Shown: positions 12,725-24,060, numbered from the stretch's first letter. The stretch is 64,000 nucleotides of DNA from Dermanyssus gallinae (GCA_003439945.1 QVRM01006574.1:1303501-1367500), one strand, 5' to 3'. Program-made: numbers and translations. Notes: a model not told the origin generated them from the sequence alone.

Positions 12725-13293
12725 CTATCATGTAAATTCTGTGCTCTTCGATTGACATCTCATACATTTACGTGTAAATACCCCAGCCAATTTTCAGTAC
12801 GACATAAAGTTAAAAAGCAACAAAATAATACACCACGGAGTGTCCTAGAGAAATGGAACCCGCCAAGACGTAGGAGGATGACCGCCGTGATCTCCCGATT
12901 ACGTTCGAGCTCTGCGGAGCTGGAGATTTGGCCTTCCTGTGATAGATTTGCTCCCTTCAGTTACGTTTCGTCAGTTGTTTTTAAAATCCAATTAAACTAT
13001 GACTATACATAGCTCAAGTCTTTGCTATCTTAAGGTTTGTATGTTTGATGGCGTTAGTATTATTGAAACTACGTGAATTGTGAAGCTAAATTGCAAAGCG
13101 TCACACTTCCCCTAGAAATCAAAATAGAGGAATAAACATGTAGGAAAGTCCGCCATTCCAGGAAGCGGATGGAAAAACTATCCCAGTCTACTTAAAAAAC
13201 GCAAGTACTAAAGTTAATATGATGGTAACTTTGCAATAAAAACCTGGGCATATTGAACGAGACGTATGTTAACTTTTTCTACTTCCCTTTTCT

Positions 13294-13297
<4 letters not shown>

Positions 13298-13341
<44 letters not shown>
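13298..13341. repeat. (TA)n microsatellite
   Basis: Perfect TA run of about 43 bp. Confidence 0.98.
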
Positions 13342-13343
<2 letters not shown>

Positions 13344-13460
13344 TTCAAGCGAAGTAATTAAACAGCTGCCATATCTTTATTTTCGATCAATTTATACCGA
13401 TGTTTAGAATTGAATAGTTGCCATAATATGCAATAATAATGCATAATGTGCACTTTATTT

Positions 13461-13580
13461 GTAATCTGCTTGATGATGCTTTGCCTGATGGCAGTTGGCG
13501 CAACCGGCTGACATCTGGGGGATCGTAAATTGTGTTACATAGCCCCTTGCATAACCTAGTTGGAGCCGTCGGGGGCGCAG
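13461..13580 (-). repeat. Left arm of long inverted repeat flanking an RT fragment
   Basis: The reverse complement of this stretch aligns with 15042-15150. Both contain GCGCCCCCGACGGCTC, then a TTATGCA(A/T)GGGGC block, then GTCAGCC(G/A)GTTG and CAAAGCATCA in the same order. Identity is roughly 75-80% by eye, with gaps. The two copies therefore bracket the retroelement fragment at 13676-15012 in opposite orientation. Confidence 0.8.
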
Positions 13581-13632
13581 CGCTAAAGGTGAACACTTTC
13601 GAAAACAATATATGTATATATGTTGTCTCTCC

Positions 13633-13675
13633 CTCTCTCTCTCATATATTGTTTTACAATATATGAGAGAGAGAG
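13633..13675. repeat. Hairpin of (CT)n-ATATATTG arms
   Basis: A 19-bp arm (13633-13651) is matched exactly by its reverse complement at 13657-13675, with a 5-base loop TTTTA. It sits exactly at the 5' boundary of the recognisable retroelement sequence. Confidence 0.9.
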
Positions 13676-14874
13676 AGGCATTGAGCTCCTCGGGGTTCCT
13701 CTCTGCCAAGAGGGGTTACCTGGGGCTCTAGACGCGTGGAGAGAAAAGCTTGAAGTAGCCGCCAGCCGTCTTCCATCGCTGGGATCTCATCGCGGAATAT
13801 ATCTACTAAGATCGTGCTTTTCGGCGGCCCGGATAACTCACTTACTTAGAGGGGTTAGTTGTTTCGACTTGACCGAGAACCTTCGAGCTTTTAACGAGTG
13901 GACCTTGAAGACACTGGAAGTGCTCCTGAACGTACGCCTCTCACCCGATGCAGCCTTGCAGGCTCTGCTTCCCATGTCCTTAGGTGGACTGGGAATGCCT
14001 GACGCAGGTGCGTTGGCTGGGCCTGTCATCGTCTCCTCTATGTGCCAGGCATTGGAAAAGGCCAAACGGTTACTGGACGACACAGGTAAAAGTGTCTACG
14101 ATCACACTTTGGCAGGCTTATTCGAGAGATTAGCCTCTCTGTGCGGTGCCATACCCACAGACACCCTTTCCCAGACAGGCTGGTCGACCCCACTGCAGGA
14201 GAAGACGTTTGGTTACAGGCTTTCCCCAGTGCTCAGTTAGGCACTCTATTAGATGACGACACTGTTCGGATTTGTGTGGGGTTACGCCTGGGGGCAGCTC
14301 TCGTATTCCCCCACCAATGTAGATGCGGCGATCAAGTGGGGCCACAGGCACACCACGGTCTCTCTTGTGCCTTAAGCTCAGGTCGTCGAGCCCGACACGC
14401 AGCACTTAACGGGACATTTAGTCGAGCTTTGAGATCTGCTGGCCTCCTGGCCTCTACAGGAATGATGGAAGGCGATCGGACGGACGTACACTAACGTCCT
14501 TCGCGATGGGTCGAATGCTGGTATCGGATGCAACCGTTACTGACTCATTAGCCCCCTCAATGGTCAGTGCGGGAGCAGAACATGCTGGACACGCGTCTAT
14601 GTTGGCGGAAGCGAATAAGTGCAGAAAGTATGCCAGTATTACCTACCCCCACGACGTTCGCCCGCTAGTATTCGAGACACTAGGGGGACCTGACCCGAAG
14701 ACGCACACACTTATTCAACGTGTTGGCAAGGCGCTTAATTGTTCGACAGAAGACACTAGAGCTGTCAAGTTCCTGCAGCAGAGATTATCGCTGGATATTC
14801 AGCGGAGTAACGCCGCCTCCGTGCGTGGAACTCTTCTAGACTGGACACGCCCGAACCTGGATGATATGTGACGT
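13676..14874 (+). pseudogene. Non-LTR-type retrotransposon, C-terminal RT/endonuclease fragment, frameshifted
   Basis: Three consecutive frames together make up the end of one polyprotein: 13676-14240, then about 14165-14494, then about 14470-14871. The first part resembles the region after the RT fingers and palm in a metazoan RT family (LLGVPLCQEG, LPMSLGGLGMPDA). The second carries a zinc-binding-like C-x-C...H-x4-C pattern (CRCG...HHGLSC) followed by GRRARHAALN. In the third frame R-S-D-G...SDAT stands where the family normally shows an RPDG...WDAT endonuclease-like core, so the conserved Pro and Trp appear lost. The end (KFLQQRLSLDIQRSNA) is a strong family signature. I infer an element with a PD-(D/E)XK-like (RLE) endonuclease. 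The copy is 5'-truncated, has two frameshifts and is dead. A more decayed relative lies at 22635-23890. Confidence 0.75.
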
Positions 14875-14920
14875 TTTCACTTAATTTACCCGGTGTACAC
14901 GTTCGTAAGGAGACAATTGG

Positions 14921-15005
14921 TACCTCTTATACATGAACAAATACAATAATTATGCCTCTTACACGTGAACAAATAAAATAATTCTACCTCTTACACATGA
15001 ACAAA

Positions 15006-15009
<4 letters not shown>
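14921..15009 (+). repeat. 32-bp tandem repeat at retroelement 3' end, 2.8 units
   Basis: Units start at 14921, 14953 and 14985 with the pattern CCTCTTACACATGAACAAAT followed by AAAATAATT. The last unit runs into poly-A and then (TA)n. Terminal short tandem repeats are a known feature of several non-LTR clades, so this probably marks the 3' terminus of the element ending at 14874. Confidence 0.9.
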
Positions 15010-15037
<28 letters not shown>

Positions 15038-15039
15038 TG
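15010..15039. repeat. Poly-A followed by (TA)n
   Basis: A-run then TA dinucleotides, joining the retroelement tail to the right inverted-repeat arm. Confidence 0.95.
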
Positions 15040-15041
15040 TT

Positions 15042-15150
15042 TGCGCCCCCGACGGCTCTACTTAGATTATGCATGGGGCAAATGGCGTATATAATTGTCA
15101 GCCAGTTGTGACAGCCCCATCAAGCAAAGCATCAAACTTTCAGAGTCTAA
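15042..15150 (+). repeat. Right arm of long inverted repeat flanking an RT fragment
   Basis: Pairs with 13461-13580 in opposite orientation (shared GCGCCCCCGACGGCTC and CAAAGCATCA blocks). The arms enclose about 1.46 kb. They may be ends of a host element into which the retroelement inserted, or two independent copies of one repeat. Confidence 0.8.
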
Positions 15151-15159
15151 TTTGCCCAA

Positions 15160-16074
15160 CAAATGATTGCTGTTTCGCTGTGTTTTGTGTCTGTGGGTTA
15201 CCCTGTGAAGTTCAGTTGGTAACTGCTGTTCCTGTTTTGACCCTTTTCCAGGTGGACATTTATTTTCAGCCAAAATAACCCATTAGATGTACTGACAGTC
15301 GTCTTATCTTGTTTCCGACCGAATCGCTTTGAACTACGCGTTCATCCCGAAAAGGAAGCTTTATTAAGTAGGCTCCTCACATTTATAGTCATACAAGTGG
15401 GGCGAGCGAATTGTGGCTGCGCTTGCGGTGGTGCTCTATGAATACTCATATTTTTACAAAAAATGGGCACCCAAAGCTACAGATTGTGGCTATGCTGTAC
15501 CTGTTGGATCTGAGTTGTGTAGACTACCAATACTACAGCATACACTAATTACGGTTAGTGTTTAAATTTTATAATTAGGTCGAGTAGTACAAAGTAAATC
15601 TGATGTGAATTCTGACTGCCAATTTGTTTTCTTCGTTCTGCAGAATTTTGCAGAAAATTGGAGAACGGGTTTTTGAGACGTTTCTATTGGCAGTTACTAG
15701 CCATCGTACGTATACATTTACGATTGAATAAGGTTGGGCCGTTGCCAGATATGGCACGATCCGAGTCCGTATTTTACTGATTTTGCAGTTAGGTTCATGC
15801 GTGGGCCTCAGGCTGTATAGATTCGAGTTCTACGACTAATGACACGGAACCAAATAGATTTTTTGCAATCTAGGTCCGGTAACCAAAACTAAAGCTAACT
15901 AGGACCTTCATCTTCCATTTAAATGAAGTCCGGTAATCGTTATCCGCAATACTTAGACTGTCGAACACTCAGACTGGCTGTTGTATAAATAAAGCGGGAA
16001 AAAGATTTGATTTATCTTTGCTGCGTCGCCCTTTGCGTTGATGCTTCTTTATCCCTCTTTCATAAGGAAACGTA

Positions 16075-16114
<40 letters not shown>

Positions 16115-17700
16115 CTGAGGATGATGAACCTGGCCTAAACGTTCATATCTCACAATTGTAAAATCTGAACATTGCGTTCACGGAGTTGGTCCTTAGATTC
16201 ATCAAGTCATTCTCTCTCGCTCTCTCTCGCCGGCTCTGTGCCCGGGGAACACACGTAATTGCACACGTCTCTGTATGCATTGCTACGGTAGAACAGATCA
16301 GCTTAGTATGTGAATTCCATTGGAGCAAATGAGCCATGGCAAACGCACCCAGTATCGGCCTGGCAGGTCTGTAACGGTTTTCGTTCTAACAGATTACTAG
16401 CTCAGCTAGTAAAACCTAAATATAGTAGACTTCAATAGCATCTATGATCTAGTTTGCTGTCACGTTATCAGCGGCTATCGACGCAGCCAATCGACTGAGC
16501 ATGCACTTGCGAACGTATGGCAATCTATAGCAGATTCAATCGAAACGTCTACAGTCTTTCTGTGAGCCGTTTTCTTTAACTTTTTTCGCGGTTTCTAATC
16601 GTGTTGACTTTGCCTTTGATGTTTTTTTTTGGAGATGCCTCAATGGCTAGGGTGCTCACCAGACGCAGTCCAGTGGTTTCACGCACGCTCGCAGCCCCCA
16701 CAGCCCAGGCTGTGATAGGTGGAACCGTCGAATCCGTAAGTCGATCTGTCGAGACCGGCTCCAGAGGATTCTGCTCTCTCTCTCTCTCAAGGTAATTTTG
16801 CCTTCATTCAGCCCTCATTCATTTTATCCTTTTGAATATTTAAGCTGAGCATCTAGAAAAGCCGATTGCATTTTCTGACGACACCACAATTCTATTTCGG
16901 CTCACGCCTTCCGATCTCGACTATGAGTTGCTATACAGTTTCTTGCAAGTTGAGAAAGTGAGAAATGTTTTGAATATATTTAGATTTGTTATCAACGCGA
17001 TCAAAGTAAAACGAACATGATTTTATCTACATCTCCTCAGTAAACAACTCATTGCAAATAAAAAAAAATGTCGTTCTTGAGAACACCATGAGGTGTCTCA
17101 GACCTATGCGCCATGAATGCATAAAGTGGCATTCGCACATAGAGTATATTAATACATACATGTTACGCTATCATCTCGTATCGGCGTCATACGACGTACC
17201 CATTGACGGCTTAATTTAAATATATAACATCTTAATGTTTCCAGTATTCTGCCACGGCGTTTTTGTCTAGGAAGGTGGAATACGAGCTAATTCTTCGCTG
17301 TACCAGGTTGAATCAGAATGAAGCGCTGAGACCCATGTTCGCCAGACGACGCTAGACACTCAAGTAGCGATCACTACGTGGGCCACGAGCTTCTCCAGAC
17401 TGACCCGCTTCGGGTTGCAATCCCAAGTTACTTTAACATTGCTTGTCGAAGGACTCCTAATGACATTTCTTTTCCACAGACTTTGCTAGGTACCGCAAAA
17501 TGTCGTGTCGAGCCACAACGTTCAGATTGCCTCTAGTCTATAAGAAATGTGGCTACCGTGCACGGGACGACTCTTACCGACAATCTTCGGTAGCATTCCT
17601 CAACATATTTGTAGGGGCACTTCCCCGAAGCTCATTATTCACGAAGTCGGGGATTTCTCATCCGGTTCTTTTACCATCTGGTTAGATGGAAGCACATTTT
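15160..17700. other. No gene recognised; (TAA)n at 16077-16112
   Basis: A (TAA)n run of about 36 bp lies at 16077-16112, and CT-rich runs near 16212-16230 and 16775-16790. No domain is recognised in the short frames. Confidence 0.45.
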
Positions 17701-17723
17701 TATGCTTGCACTTACATCACCTG

Positions 17724-17877
<154 letters not shown>

Positions 17878-18045
17878 AATGTCAAAAAGTCGTAGACTAA
17901 CTTACCGGAGAGCAGCGAGGCAAGAGCAGCAAAGCAGAATGAGAAGATTACTCCGGGTCCGGCGATATTCCGAGCCACCATTCCAGCGACAAGATACATG
18001 CCCGTGCCGCAACATGAGCCGACTCCTGAAGCAGGCGTCGCGTCA

Positions 18046-18105
18046 TAAGAGTTGTTGTAGCAATACAGCGAAGTAATAGAGTTGTTGTGACAATACAGCG
18101 AAGTA
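18046..18105. repeat. 30-bp direct tandem duplication
   Basis: AGAGTTGTTGT followed by CAATACAGCGAAGTAA occurs twice with a 30-bp period (CAATACAGCG at 18061 and 18091). Confidence 0.9.
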
Positions 18106-18572
18106 AAACGAAGGTAGTTGCGGCGAAAGCCGGTGCAACCGCGGAGAGTTTGAGGACAATTGTATTGATGACAGCAGGGACAACAACAAGAACAACAACA
18201 ACAGCAACGATGTAGTTAATAGCGGCAGTATTAATCCGAGGTTCGCGTTGCCGCCCACGTAGCAGACCACGTCGGGCAGAAGATGTCAATGGAAAGAAAT
18301 CCGCGTCGACGGAGCACGCCGCCGATTCAGGGTAAGTCGCAATCCAACGAACGCGATTGTTCAGCCGTGCGCATAGATGTTCCGGTAACAGCGCAGTACA
18401 CATAAAGACACAAACATATAAGAGCATACATGTTAGAAACGCGTGTAACTTAGCGATCATTGCAACTGCAGCAACATCAAGCCATTATAAGTTCGCTCAC
18501 CGACAGGCTCAATTTCATTTTCAAAGTAGTGGCAAAGTTCTACCGATGTTAAAATATGAGGAAATGGCATCA

Positions 18573-18658
18573 ATCAGAGTTTAGTGGGTTTGTGAGTCCC
18601 GCAAGTAATTACGCAGGCTGCTAATGACGCATGTCCAACATGTATTATCAAAACCAAC
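18573..18658 (+). repeat. Dispersed repeat B (copy 1)
   Basis: GTTTAGTGGGTTTGTGAGTC...ACGCAGGCTGCTAATGACGCATGT...ATTA matches 48390-48473 at about 75-80% by eye. The second copy lies within a target-duplication-flanked insertion, which suggests B is a short retroposon. Confidence 0.75.
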
Positions 18659-18796
18659 GTATATATATTAGATTCGGAACATAGCACGGCTAGGTGAGTA
18701 AGTGACATTTAGCTCGTAAGCCTTTCTGCGGGCCGTCTTCGATGGGTTCTAACCTATATAAATATACAATATATGTATTTTTAAACATCTACAATT

Positions 18797-18800
<4 letters not shown>

Positions 18801-18831
<31 letters not shown>
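18801..18831. repeat. (TA)n microsatellite
   Basis: Perfect TA run. Confidence 0.97.
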
Positions 18832-18832
<1 letters not shown>

Positions 18833-19084
18833 TTACATATAAAAAATATGCATAAATACACAAAGGCACATGCGTATATATTTATCAATCATCGTCAAGG
18901 TAAAGTGACGGCGACTAATATGCTTAGCAGGTCCCATTCGGCCGTAATAGACCGACAGCAACAAAAACAAGTGAGTATGTTGCATATAAAGCTTGCATGG
19001 GGATTATAAAAACACTTTACGGCGTCTCGACTGCTTATATTTATACGTCACCAAGTGTGTCCAGTGAGCCCATATAAAACGAGG

Positions 19085-19085
<1 letters not shown>

Positions 19086-19123
<38 letters not shown>
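19086..19123. repeat. (TA)n microsatellite
   Basis: Perfect TA run. Confidence 0.97.
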
Positions 19124-19132
<9 letters not shown>

Positions 19133-19139
19133 TTATCAG

Positions 19140-19815
19140 CAAGGCCATGGTTTCGCACCAAAGTAGAACTCATGTCCATGCGTTGCGCACAGTAAAGAGA
19201 GTTAGAGCACGTTCGGAGCTGGCGCCTACAGAATATTCACTCATCAAGCGCGTCGCCGTAGCAAACTGGGTTTTACTTTGGACATGCAGTCTTTCCAAAA
19301 CAAAACAAAAACATAGATCGTGTTACATTGTCCGAATAGGCACTCGAAACCTGTCATTTATCTAAGGCAGTGTTGGTATATTCTGCCGCAAAGATCATAA
19401 TCTATTATTTGTCGAGTCGATAAGAGTTGTCGTCGGCATAATCTCGCTACGCCGGTTCGCATTATTCATCGGTTTCTATACGTGATAGGCCACAATATAA
19501 TTGCCTATCGACTCAAATTGCCTTGGCAAAACTATAAGCAACCTCTAGTTAAACTCGGATTTGAAACTTAGCAGAAGAGGCTGTCGTCACTTCGTAAAGT
19601 GCAACAGCAACAGCCGATATTATGCTCTCTCAACAAAAACGAAATGGACGCTGAAAACTAGAGAGCCGGCTGGCAAAGGAATGCGAGGCAATTATTAAAG
19701 AAAGGCTTAGAATCTCTGTAGAGGAAAAGGGACCCCTTTTGATTTCTCAATAAGGCAGAGCACTATCAAAAGCAAGTTGAAATAACCCGGCATTTAGGGA
19801 TCCGCTTAGGCAAGG
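19140..19815. other. No gene recognised
   Basis: Short frames only. The last ~130 bp may belong to the decayed retroelement that follows. Confidence 0.4.
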
Positions 19816-20515
19816 AATCTAACGGGCCATCAGCCATGTAAAATCGTGATCTGCTAAGGCGACCCGTGCAGCCGCCAAAATTCTGCTCAACATTTATGGA
19901 CTAAGAGAATGCAGGCGTAGACTGCTGATGCCAGTGGACAATTCTACAGCGCTATTCGGGTCTCCAGTCTGGCTCAAGGCCTTTCTGAACGCGAACTAGG
20001 CAAGAGGGATCCTTGGAAGCACCCAGAGAGCGGCGGCCCTTGGGAGATCCAAGCTTATCGCACGGCTAGCAGACACGCTGCTCTGGTGCTGGCCCTTCTC
20101 TAAGGCCTAAAGGGGAGGCGAAAACTGTGGAACAGTGACCTAAGGTGCAGTAAGGAAATAAATATAGAGATAACAATGAAGACACATGGAACTCTAGTCT
20201 TTCTAGAGCACCGGGGCACGCTCTCCGAACCCTCGTCCTGAAAAAAGTAGCTAAAGCTGCCGGGGGGAGAACTGAGCCGCTATCTCACGCAGATCCTCAC
20301 GGGCCTCATAGCACTTTCAGAGCTTTCGGTTTTGAATTAGAAAAGCTCCATCGACAAGCTATGGTCATTACCAGGAAGAAGCAGAGGATGATTCCACTTA
20401 TAAGTACCAGGTACTAGAACAGGCTAAAGCCACAGCAATTGCACAACTCAGAGACAAATTGACTAAAGAGGAAGAAAAACAAGGGCAAATTTTCCAGACC
20501 TCCCTCCCCTAGAAA
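19816..20515 (+). pseudogene. Decayed R1-like non-LTR retrotransposon, RT thumb and C-terminus
   Basis: The frame starting near 19856 reads A-x-K-I-L-L-x-I-Y-G-L...RRRLLM...ALFGSPVWLKA. This is the typical thumb region of R1/Jockey-group reverse transcriptases, where a scattering of R/K residues precedes (L/V)LYG-(A/S)P-(V/I)W. After an in-frame TAG, GILGSTQRAAAL corresponds to the QR-x-x-ALR block. Further down, LSRYLTQILTG (near 20270-20300) resembles the (Q)LLSGHG block upstream of the terminal zinc knuckle. Stops and frameshifts are frequent and no long open frame survives. The clade call rests on these three short blocks only. Confidence 0.5.
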
Positions 20516-21636
20516 GCCCCTAAAAGTTCGTAGACTACATATGCGGCACGATTTCTAGATCGAAGCTGAGTGAATGAGATCGGAGCTTTGGGAAGGCCCA
20601 GAAAAGCTAGATTTCTGCATGCTGTACTAGCAGATCGCGTCACTTCAAATGATACGGGTTTGCAGCCGTTAAGACAAAGCGCGTCGAACGTTGAGGCAAT
20701 CCATGAGTGACCTCGGCTAAGTGATCTAAGTGACACTCGCCACTTCTTTTGATGGCCTATAGTACTTCTAAATGGAGATCTGGATTATTATAAAGTGAAG
20801 CTCAAGAGGGAGGTGCGTTTAGTGCGTATAGATCTCAGCGGGCTAACATTCTTCCGCTGGAGTCGAGTCGCACACTGCTCAAGATGGCAAATACAGCTTC
20901 TCTCGTTCCTTACTCACAGCAGCAGTGCATAACAGCATTTAGCTGTACTCCAAAAAAAAACACGATAGCCGTATGATCGAAATTCAAGCTTTAGTAGACC
21001 TATCGAAGAAAAATGCGGCGAGCAGGCAAGATTCGAAGTGCGTGCGCTTCGAATGCTCCTTCTTCTGTGCATTTTTGCTTGGCTTCTATCGTAAGGTGAC
21101 AAGTGGAATATCAGAAATCACGTGTTCACCGAGAGATTTATCATAGGTTCAAGTTTGACGGATGACCTTTGGCATAATTCGAATCTCGCCCTCGACCCCG
21201 AACTAATTGGACGCGCTGCGCGGTTGCGTCTAAAGAGTTGTGTACGCCTACAGAAAGGCAACCTGCATCGTTCTCTGCCAAGGGTTACAATGTAAGTAGT
21301 GATCGATCATGTGACAGTTTAAGGAAAATACTTGTTGGTGCATCTTGTAAGTAGAAGCAACCGTACGAAAAATGCAACTACACGTAGGAGTGGTTTAGGT
21401 ATGCAATTGTTGCGTTTGGAACCTTCCGGAACAGCGGATCCTTACGTTATAAAACTATTAAACAACTATCCCATAAACACTCGCCAATCACTTTTAATCA
21501 ATTTATGAAACAGCTAATTGGCAGGCGCTAGCTGTATAAAGTAGGTTAATAACGAGACTTGTTGTTGTTGTTGTTGTTTTCTAACAGAAAATAAGCCTGC
21601 ATCAAAGATCATTAACTATAGATCATAATACTTGGT
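20516..21636. other. No gene recognised; (GTT)n near 21561-21578
   Basis: Short frames only, one GTT microsatellite. Confidence 0.45.
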
Positions 21637-21790
21637 TCCATAGATATATTTAGGTAAAAACACGTCATAAACGTGTGCTTTCACACAGTGCATCTTCCCT
21701 GTGTCGATGATGCTTGGTTGTATTAGTGAGAAACCGTACGGGGGTATTACGGATTAGTTAAGTCCTGTTTATCGTACGAATAAAAACAGT
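21637..21790 (+). repeat. Dispersed repeat C (copy 1)
   Basis: ATATATTTAGGTAAAAACACG followed by ATGATGCTTGG(T)TGTAT, then AGTGAGAAACCGTAC and ATTACGG, aligns in order with 58505-58640. Identity is about 75% by eye over roughly 130 bp. Confidence 0.75.
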
Positions 21791-21917
21791 CATGTTATCA
21801 ATACTCATGCTGAACGCGTGCCACTACGCATAATAACTCCATATAACGCGGGCTTTTATTACCCCATGAACTGTCCATCGTGCCCCCCACGAAGGTGGCA
21901 CCACAAACGACAATGAG

Positions 21918-21919
<2 letters not shown>

Positions 21920-21953
<34 letters not shown>
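21920..21953. repeat. (TA)n microsatellite
   Basis: Perfect TA run followed by a short GATA run. Confidence 0.97.
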
Positions 21954-21957
<4 letters not shown>

Positions 21958-21992
21958 TAGATAGATCAATTATTTATTTATATACCTTCCCT

Positions 21993-22032
21993 TTGGAGTG
22001 GACAATTGTCTCCGCGCGAACGTGTGACTACG
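21993..22032 (+). repeat. Dispersed short repeat A (copy 2)
   Basis: TTGGAGTGGACAATTGTCTCC is identical to 41402-41422, and GCGAACGTGTG to 40892-40902. Confidence 0.6.
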
Positions 22033-22634
22033 GGTACTTATACGATAGGAACTTGCAATGAAAATAACCAGTTGGCAGAGCCCGACTTGCAATGGCCTGA
22101 GGACGGAATCGACAAACTCCCAATATTAGACCCGTCCGTTGGATGTGTGCTGCAGTTGTGCCACGTAAACTGCTCGAGCGACCCTGCAGCCATAATGGAA
22201 AAAAACAGGACGGGAATGTGTAATAGCATACCATAACACGGAGTAGCGGTAGAATCAGCGAGCAGGAACTAGCACGGGAAATCAGTAATTGTTTCCGATT
22301 TCCCTCGAAATTTCGAAGGAAACTGTAATCGCACATTCGTAAGGAAATGAGAGTGCACGCAATGAGTGCTGCTGACACGAAACTCCAGCTTGCAACAATC
22401 GTTTTGTTCTCATGCGCTTTAATCGCCGAGACCTATCCAGGCAGAACCCACGATTGCCACTTGAATTATTTCTGTATTTTAAGCTTCGAATAATTTTCTT
22501 CACCGACTGGTTAACAAAGCAGCAACATGAGACATCTGCAGCGTGGCTTACAATACGGCACACACTACCTGAAAGGACAGCCTGTAACTCTGTTGTTGAT
22601 ATTAATATTATTTTTAAAAGTATTACTAGCTTCC

Positions 22635-23890
22635 AGATGACGCCCAGGTGCACCGCCGTCAAAGTTGACTTCAAGGAAGCCTTTAACCCTCACCGAGGCT
22701 TCCTCAGATCGTTGAGCACGCTTCTGAGCTCAAAAACGTCGCCCACTTCTGGTTTGTGAGACCCAGGCCACTCTATTTTGGAGACAGACGCATCACGTTG
22801 GCGTCCGGCTGCCAACAGTGAGGTTCAGCGGCACCGCTGTTTTTCAGCTTGCTCCTCCAGCTTGTCCGGCTAAAGAGTAACCTAGTCGTATCAAACCTAG
22901 ACGACCTCATATTGGCCGTTTCTGGCCCGGATGTGGTGGCTTGCATGATCTCCGAATCATACAAGAATCAGCGGTTTCAACAGGATTGGAGATAAACTCC
23001 AATAAATGCGAATTGTTTCACCAAAAGATGGCGGACGATAAACTACAGAGCAATACCATAACCTTTGCCGACACGATCCCAGACGCCCAGATTTGTCGCG
23101 AGGACAGCCTGGTGGCAGCTCACCTTCGGCGACTCAGTCGGAAGAGGGAAGAGATAAGGGCAAGCAATCGGCGTGGGATAAAATTTCCCTAACGCAAGCC
23201 AAGTCCCACCTCAAAGGCTCCCTGGCCGAAACCCTGATCGACTTGATCCATTTTGCCCATACATCTCAGCCTGAAGTGCGATCTTTGGCCAAACGTACGT
23301 CTGGATGACAACCTTAGCACCGTACTGTCAAACTCGGAGTTTAGCATGCAGCCTTGATGCCTTGGACCTTGACGTTTCAGCTGCTCATCAACGTCCTTGC
23401 AGCACGAACATGGCTAATGTGAAGGGTCATCATAAGCTATGCAGCACGAAGACGGCACTTATAAAGCAGGCACTCCACAATGCCGTAAATAATGTGCTTG
23501 TTAGAGCCAGACAATATGACTCTGACCCCTAGGCCATATGGAAATTGCTGACCTGGGACGTGTCGATTCGAAACATATACTCGTATGCATCGAGCTGTAC
23601 GACAGTATCCCGCACTGTAGGCGGCGTCGCACTCAAGCGGAAAGCGATAAGGCTCGTCACTACGAAGTCTTGGAGAACGAGCACTCAATCTGCTTGTTTA
23701 TCATTGCGACATCATGGTGTGTGGGGACGGGAGACCATGGCCATAAGGCGGACAATCGGGCAGATCATCGATACGTCGAACGGGGACAAACGATAGCCTT
23801 CATAAGGCAGCGCATTGCCTTAGAAGTTCAGCGCGGCAACGCGGCGAGAATGATTCTTGACACACTCTCGGGGGGAAGAGGCCTAAAGGA
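22635..23890 (+). pseudogene. Heavily decayed reverse transcriptase, same family as the 13.7-kb element
   Basis: Fragments in changing frames follow the order of an RT. VKVDFKEAFNP (about 22657-22690) is the block-3 (DFKNAFN) motif. SNLDDLILAV (about 22887-22916) is the catalytic YxDD-equivalent, with Asn for the usual Tyr. STGLEINSNKCEL (about 22975-23014) is the GLxLNxxKCE block. Near the end, FIRQRIALEVQRGNAARMILDTL (about 23800-23868) matches the C-terminal signature also seen at 14770-14840. Many stops and frameshifts intervene, so this is a fossil. Boundaries are approximate. Confidence 0.65.
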
Positions 23891-24007
23891 ACTGATGTAT
23901 TTACAGAGAGTTTTATCTGTACATTCACCTACTGGCTTTGACAACAAGATAAATAACTCTTATGGTATTATTATTAATATTAAGTTCTACACCAATCAAT
24001 CTGAATG

Positions 24008-24060
24008 CCTACATATGATGGATCTCAAAAGCCTTAGAACTTTCACCTATCATATGTAGG
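24008..24060. repeat. Inverted repeat with 12-bp perfect arms
   Basis: CCTACATATGAT at 24008-24019 and its reverse complement at 24049-24060, 29 bases apart, just downstream of the RT fossil. Confidence 0.85.

Noticed and set aside
13461..15150. DIRS-type element because of inverted repeats around an RT
   Set aside because: No tyrosine recombinase or RNase H motifs are seen, and the coding fragment has a C-terminal RLE-like region. The inverted arms are better reported separately.
18043..18460. Hydrophobic membrane protein on the minus strand
   Set aside because: The Leu/Val-rich stretch is due to CAACAA simple sequence and a 30-bp tandem duplication.
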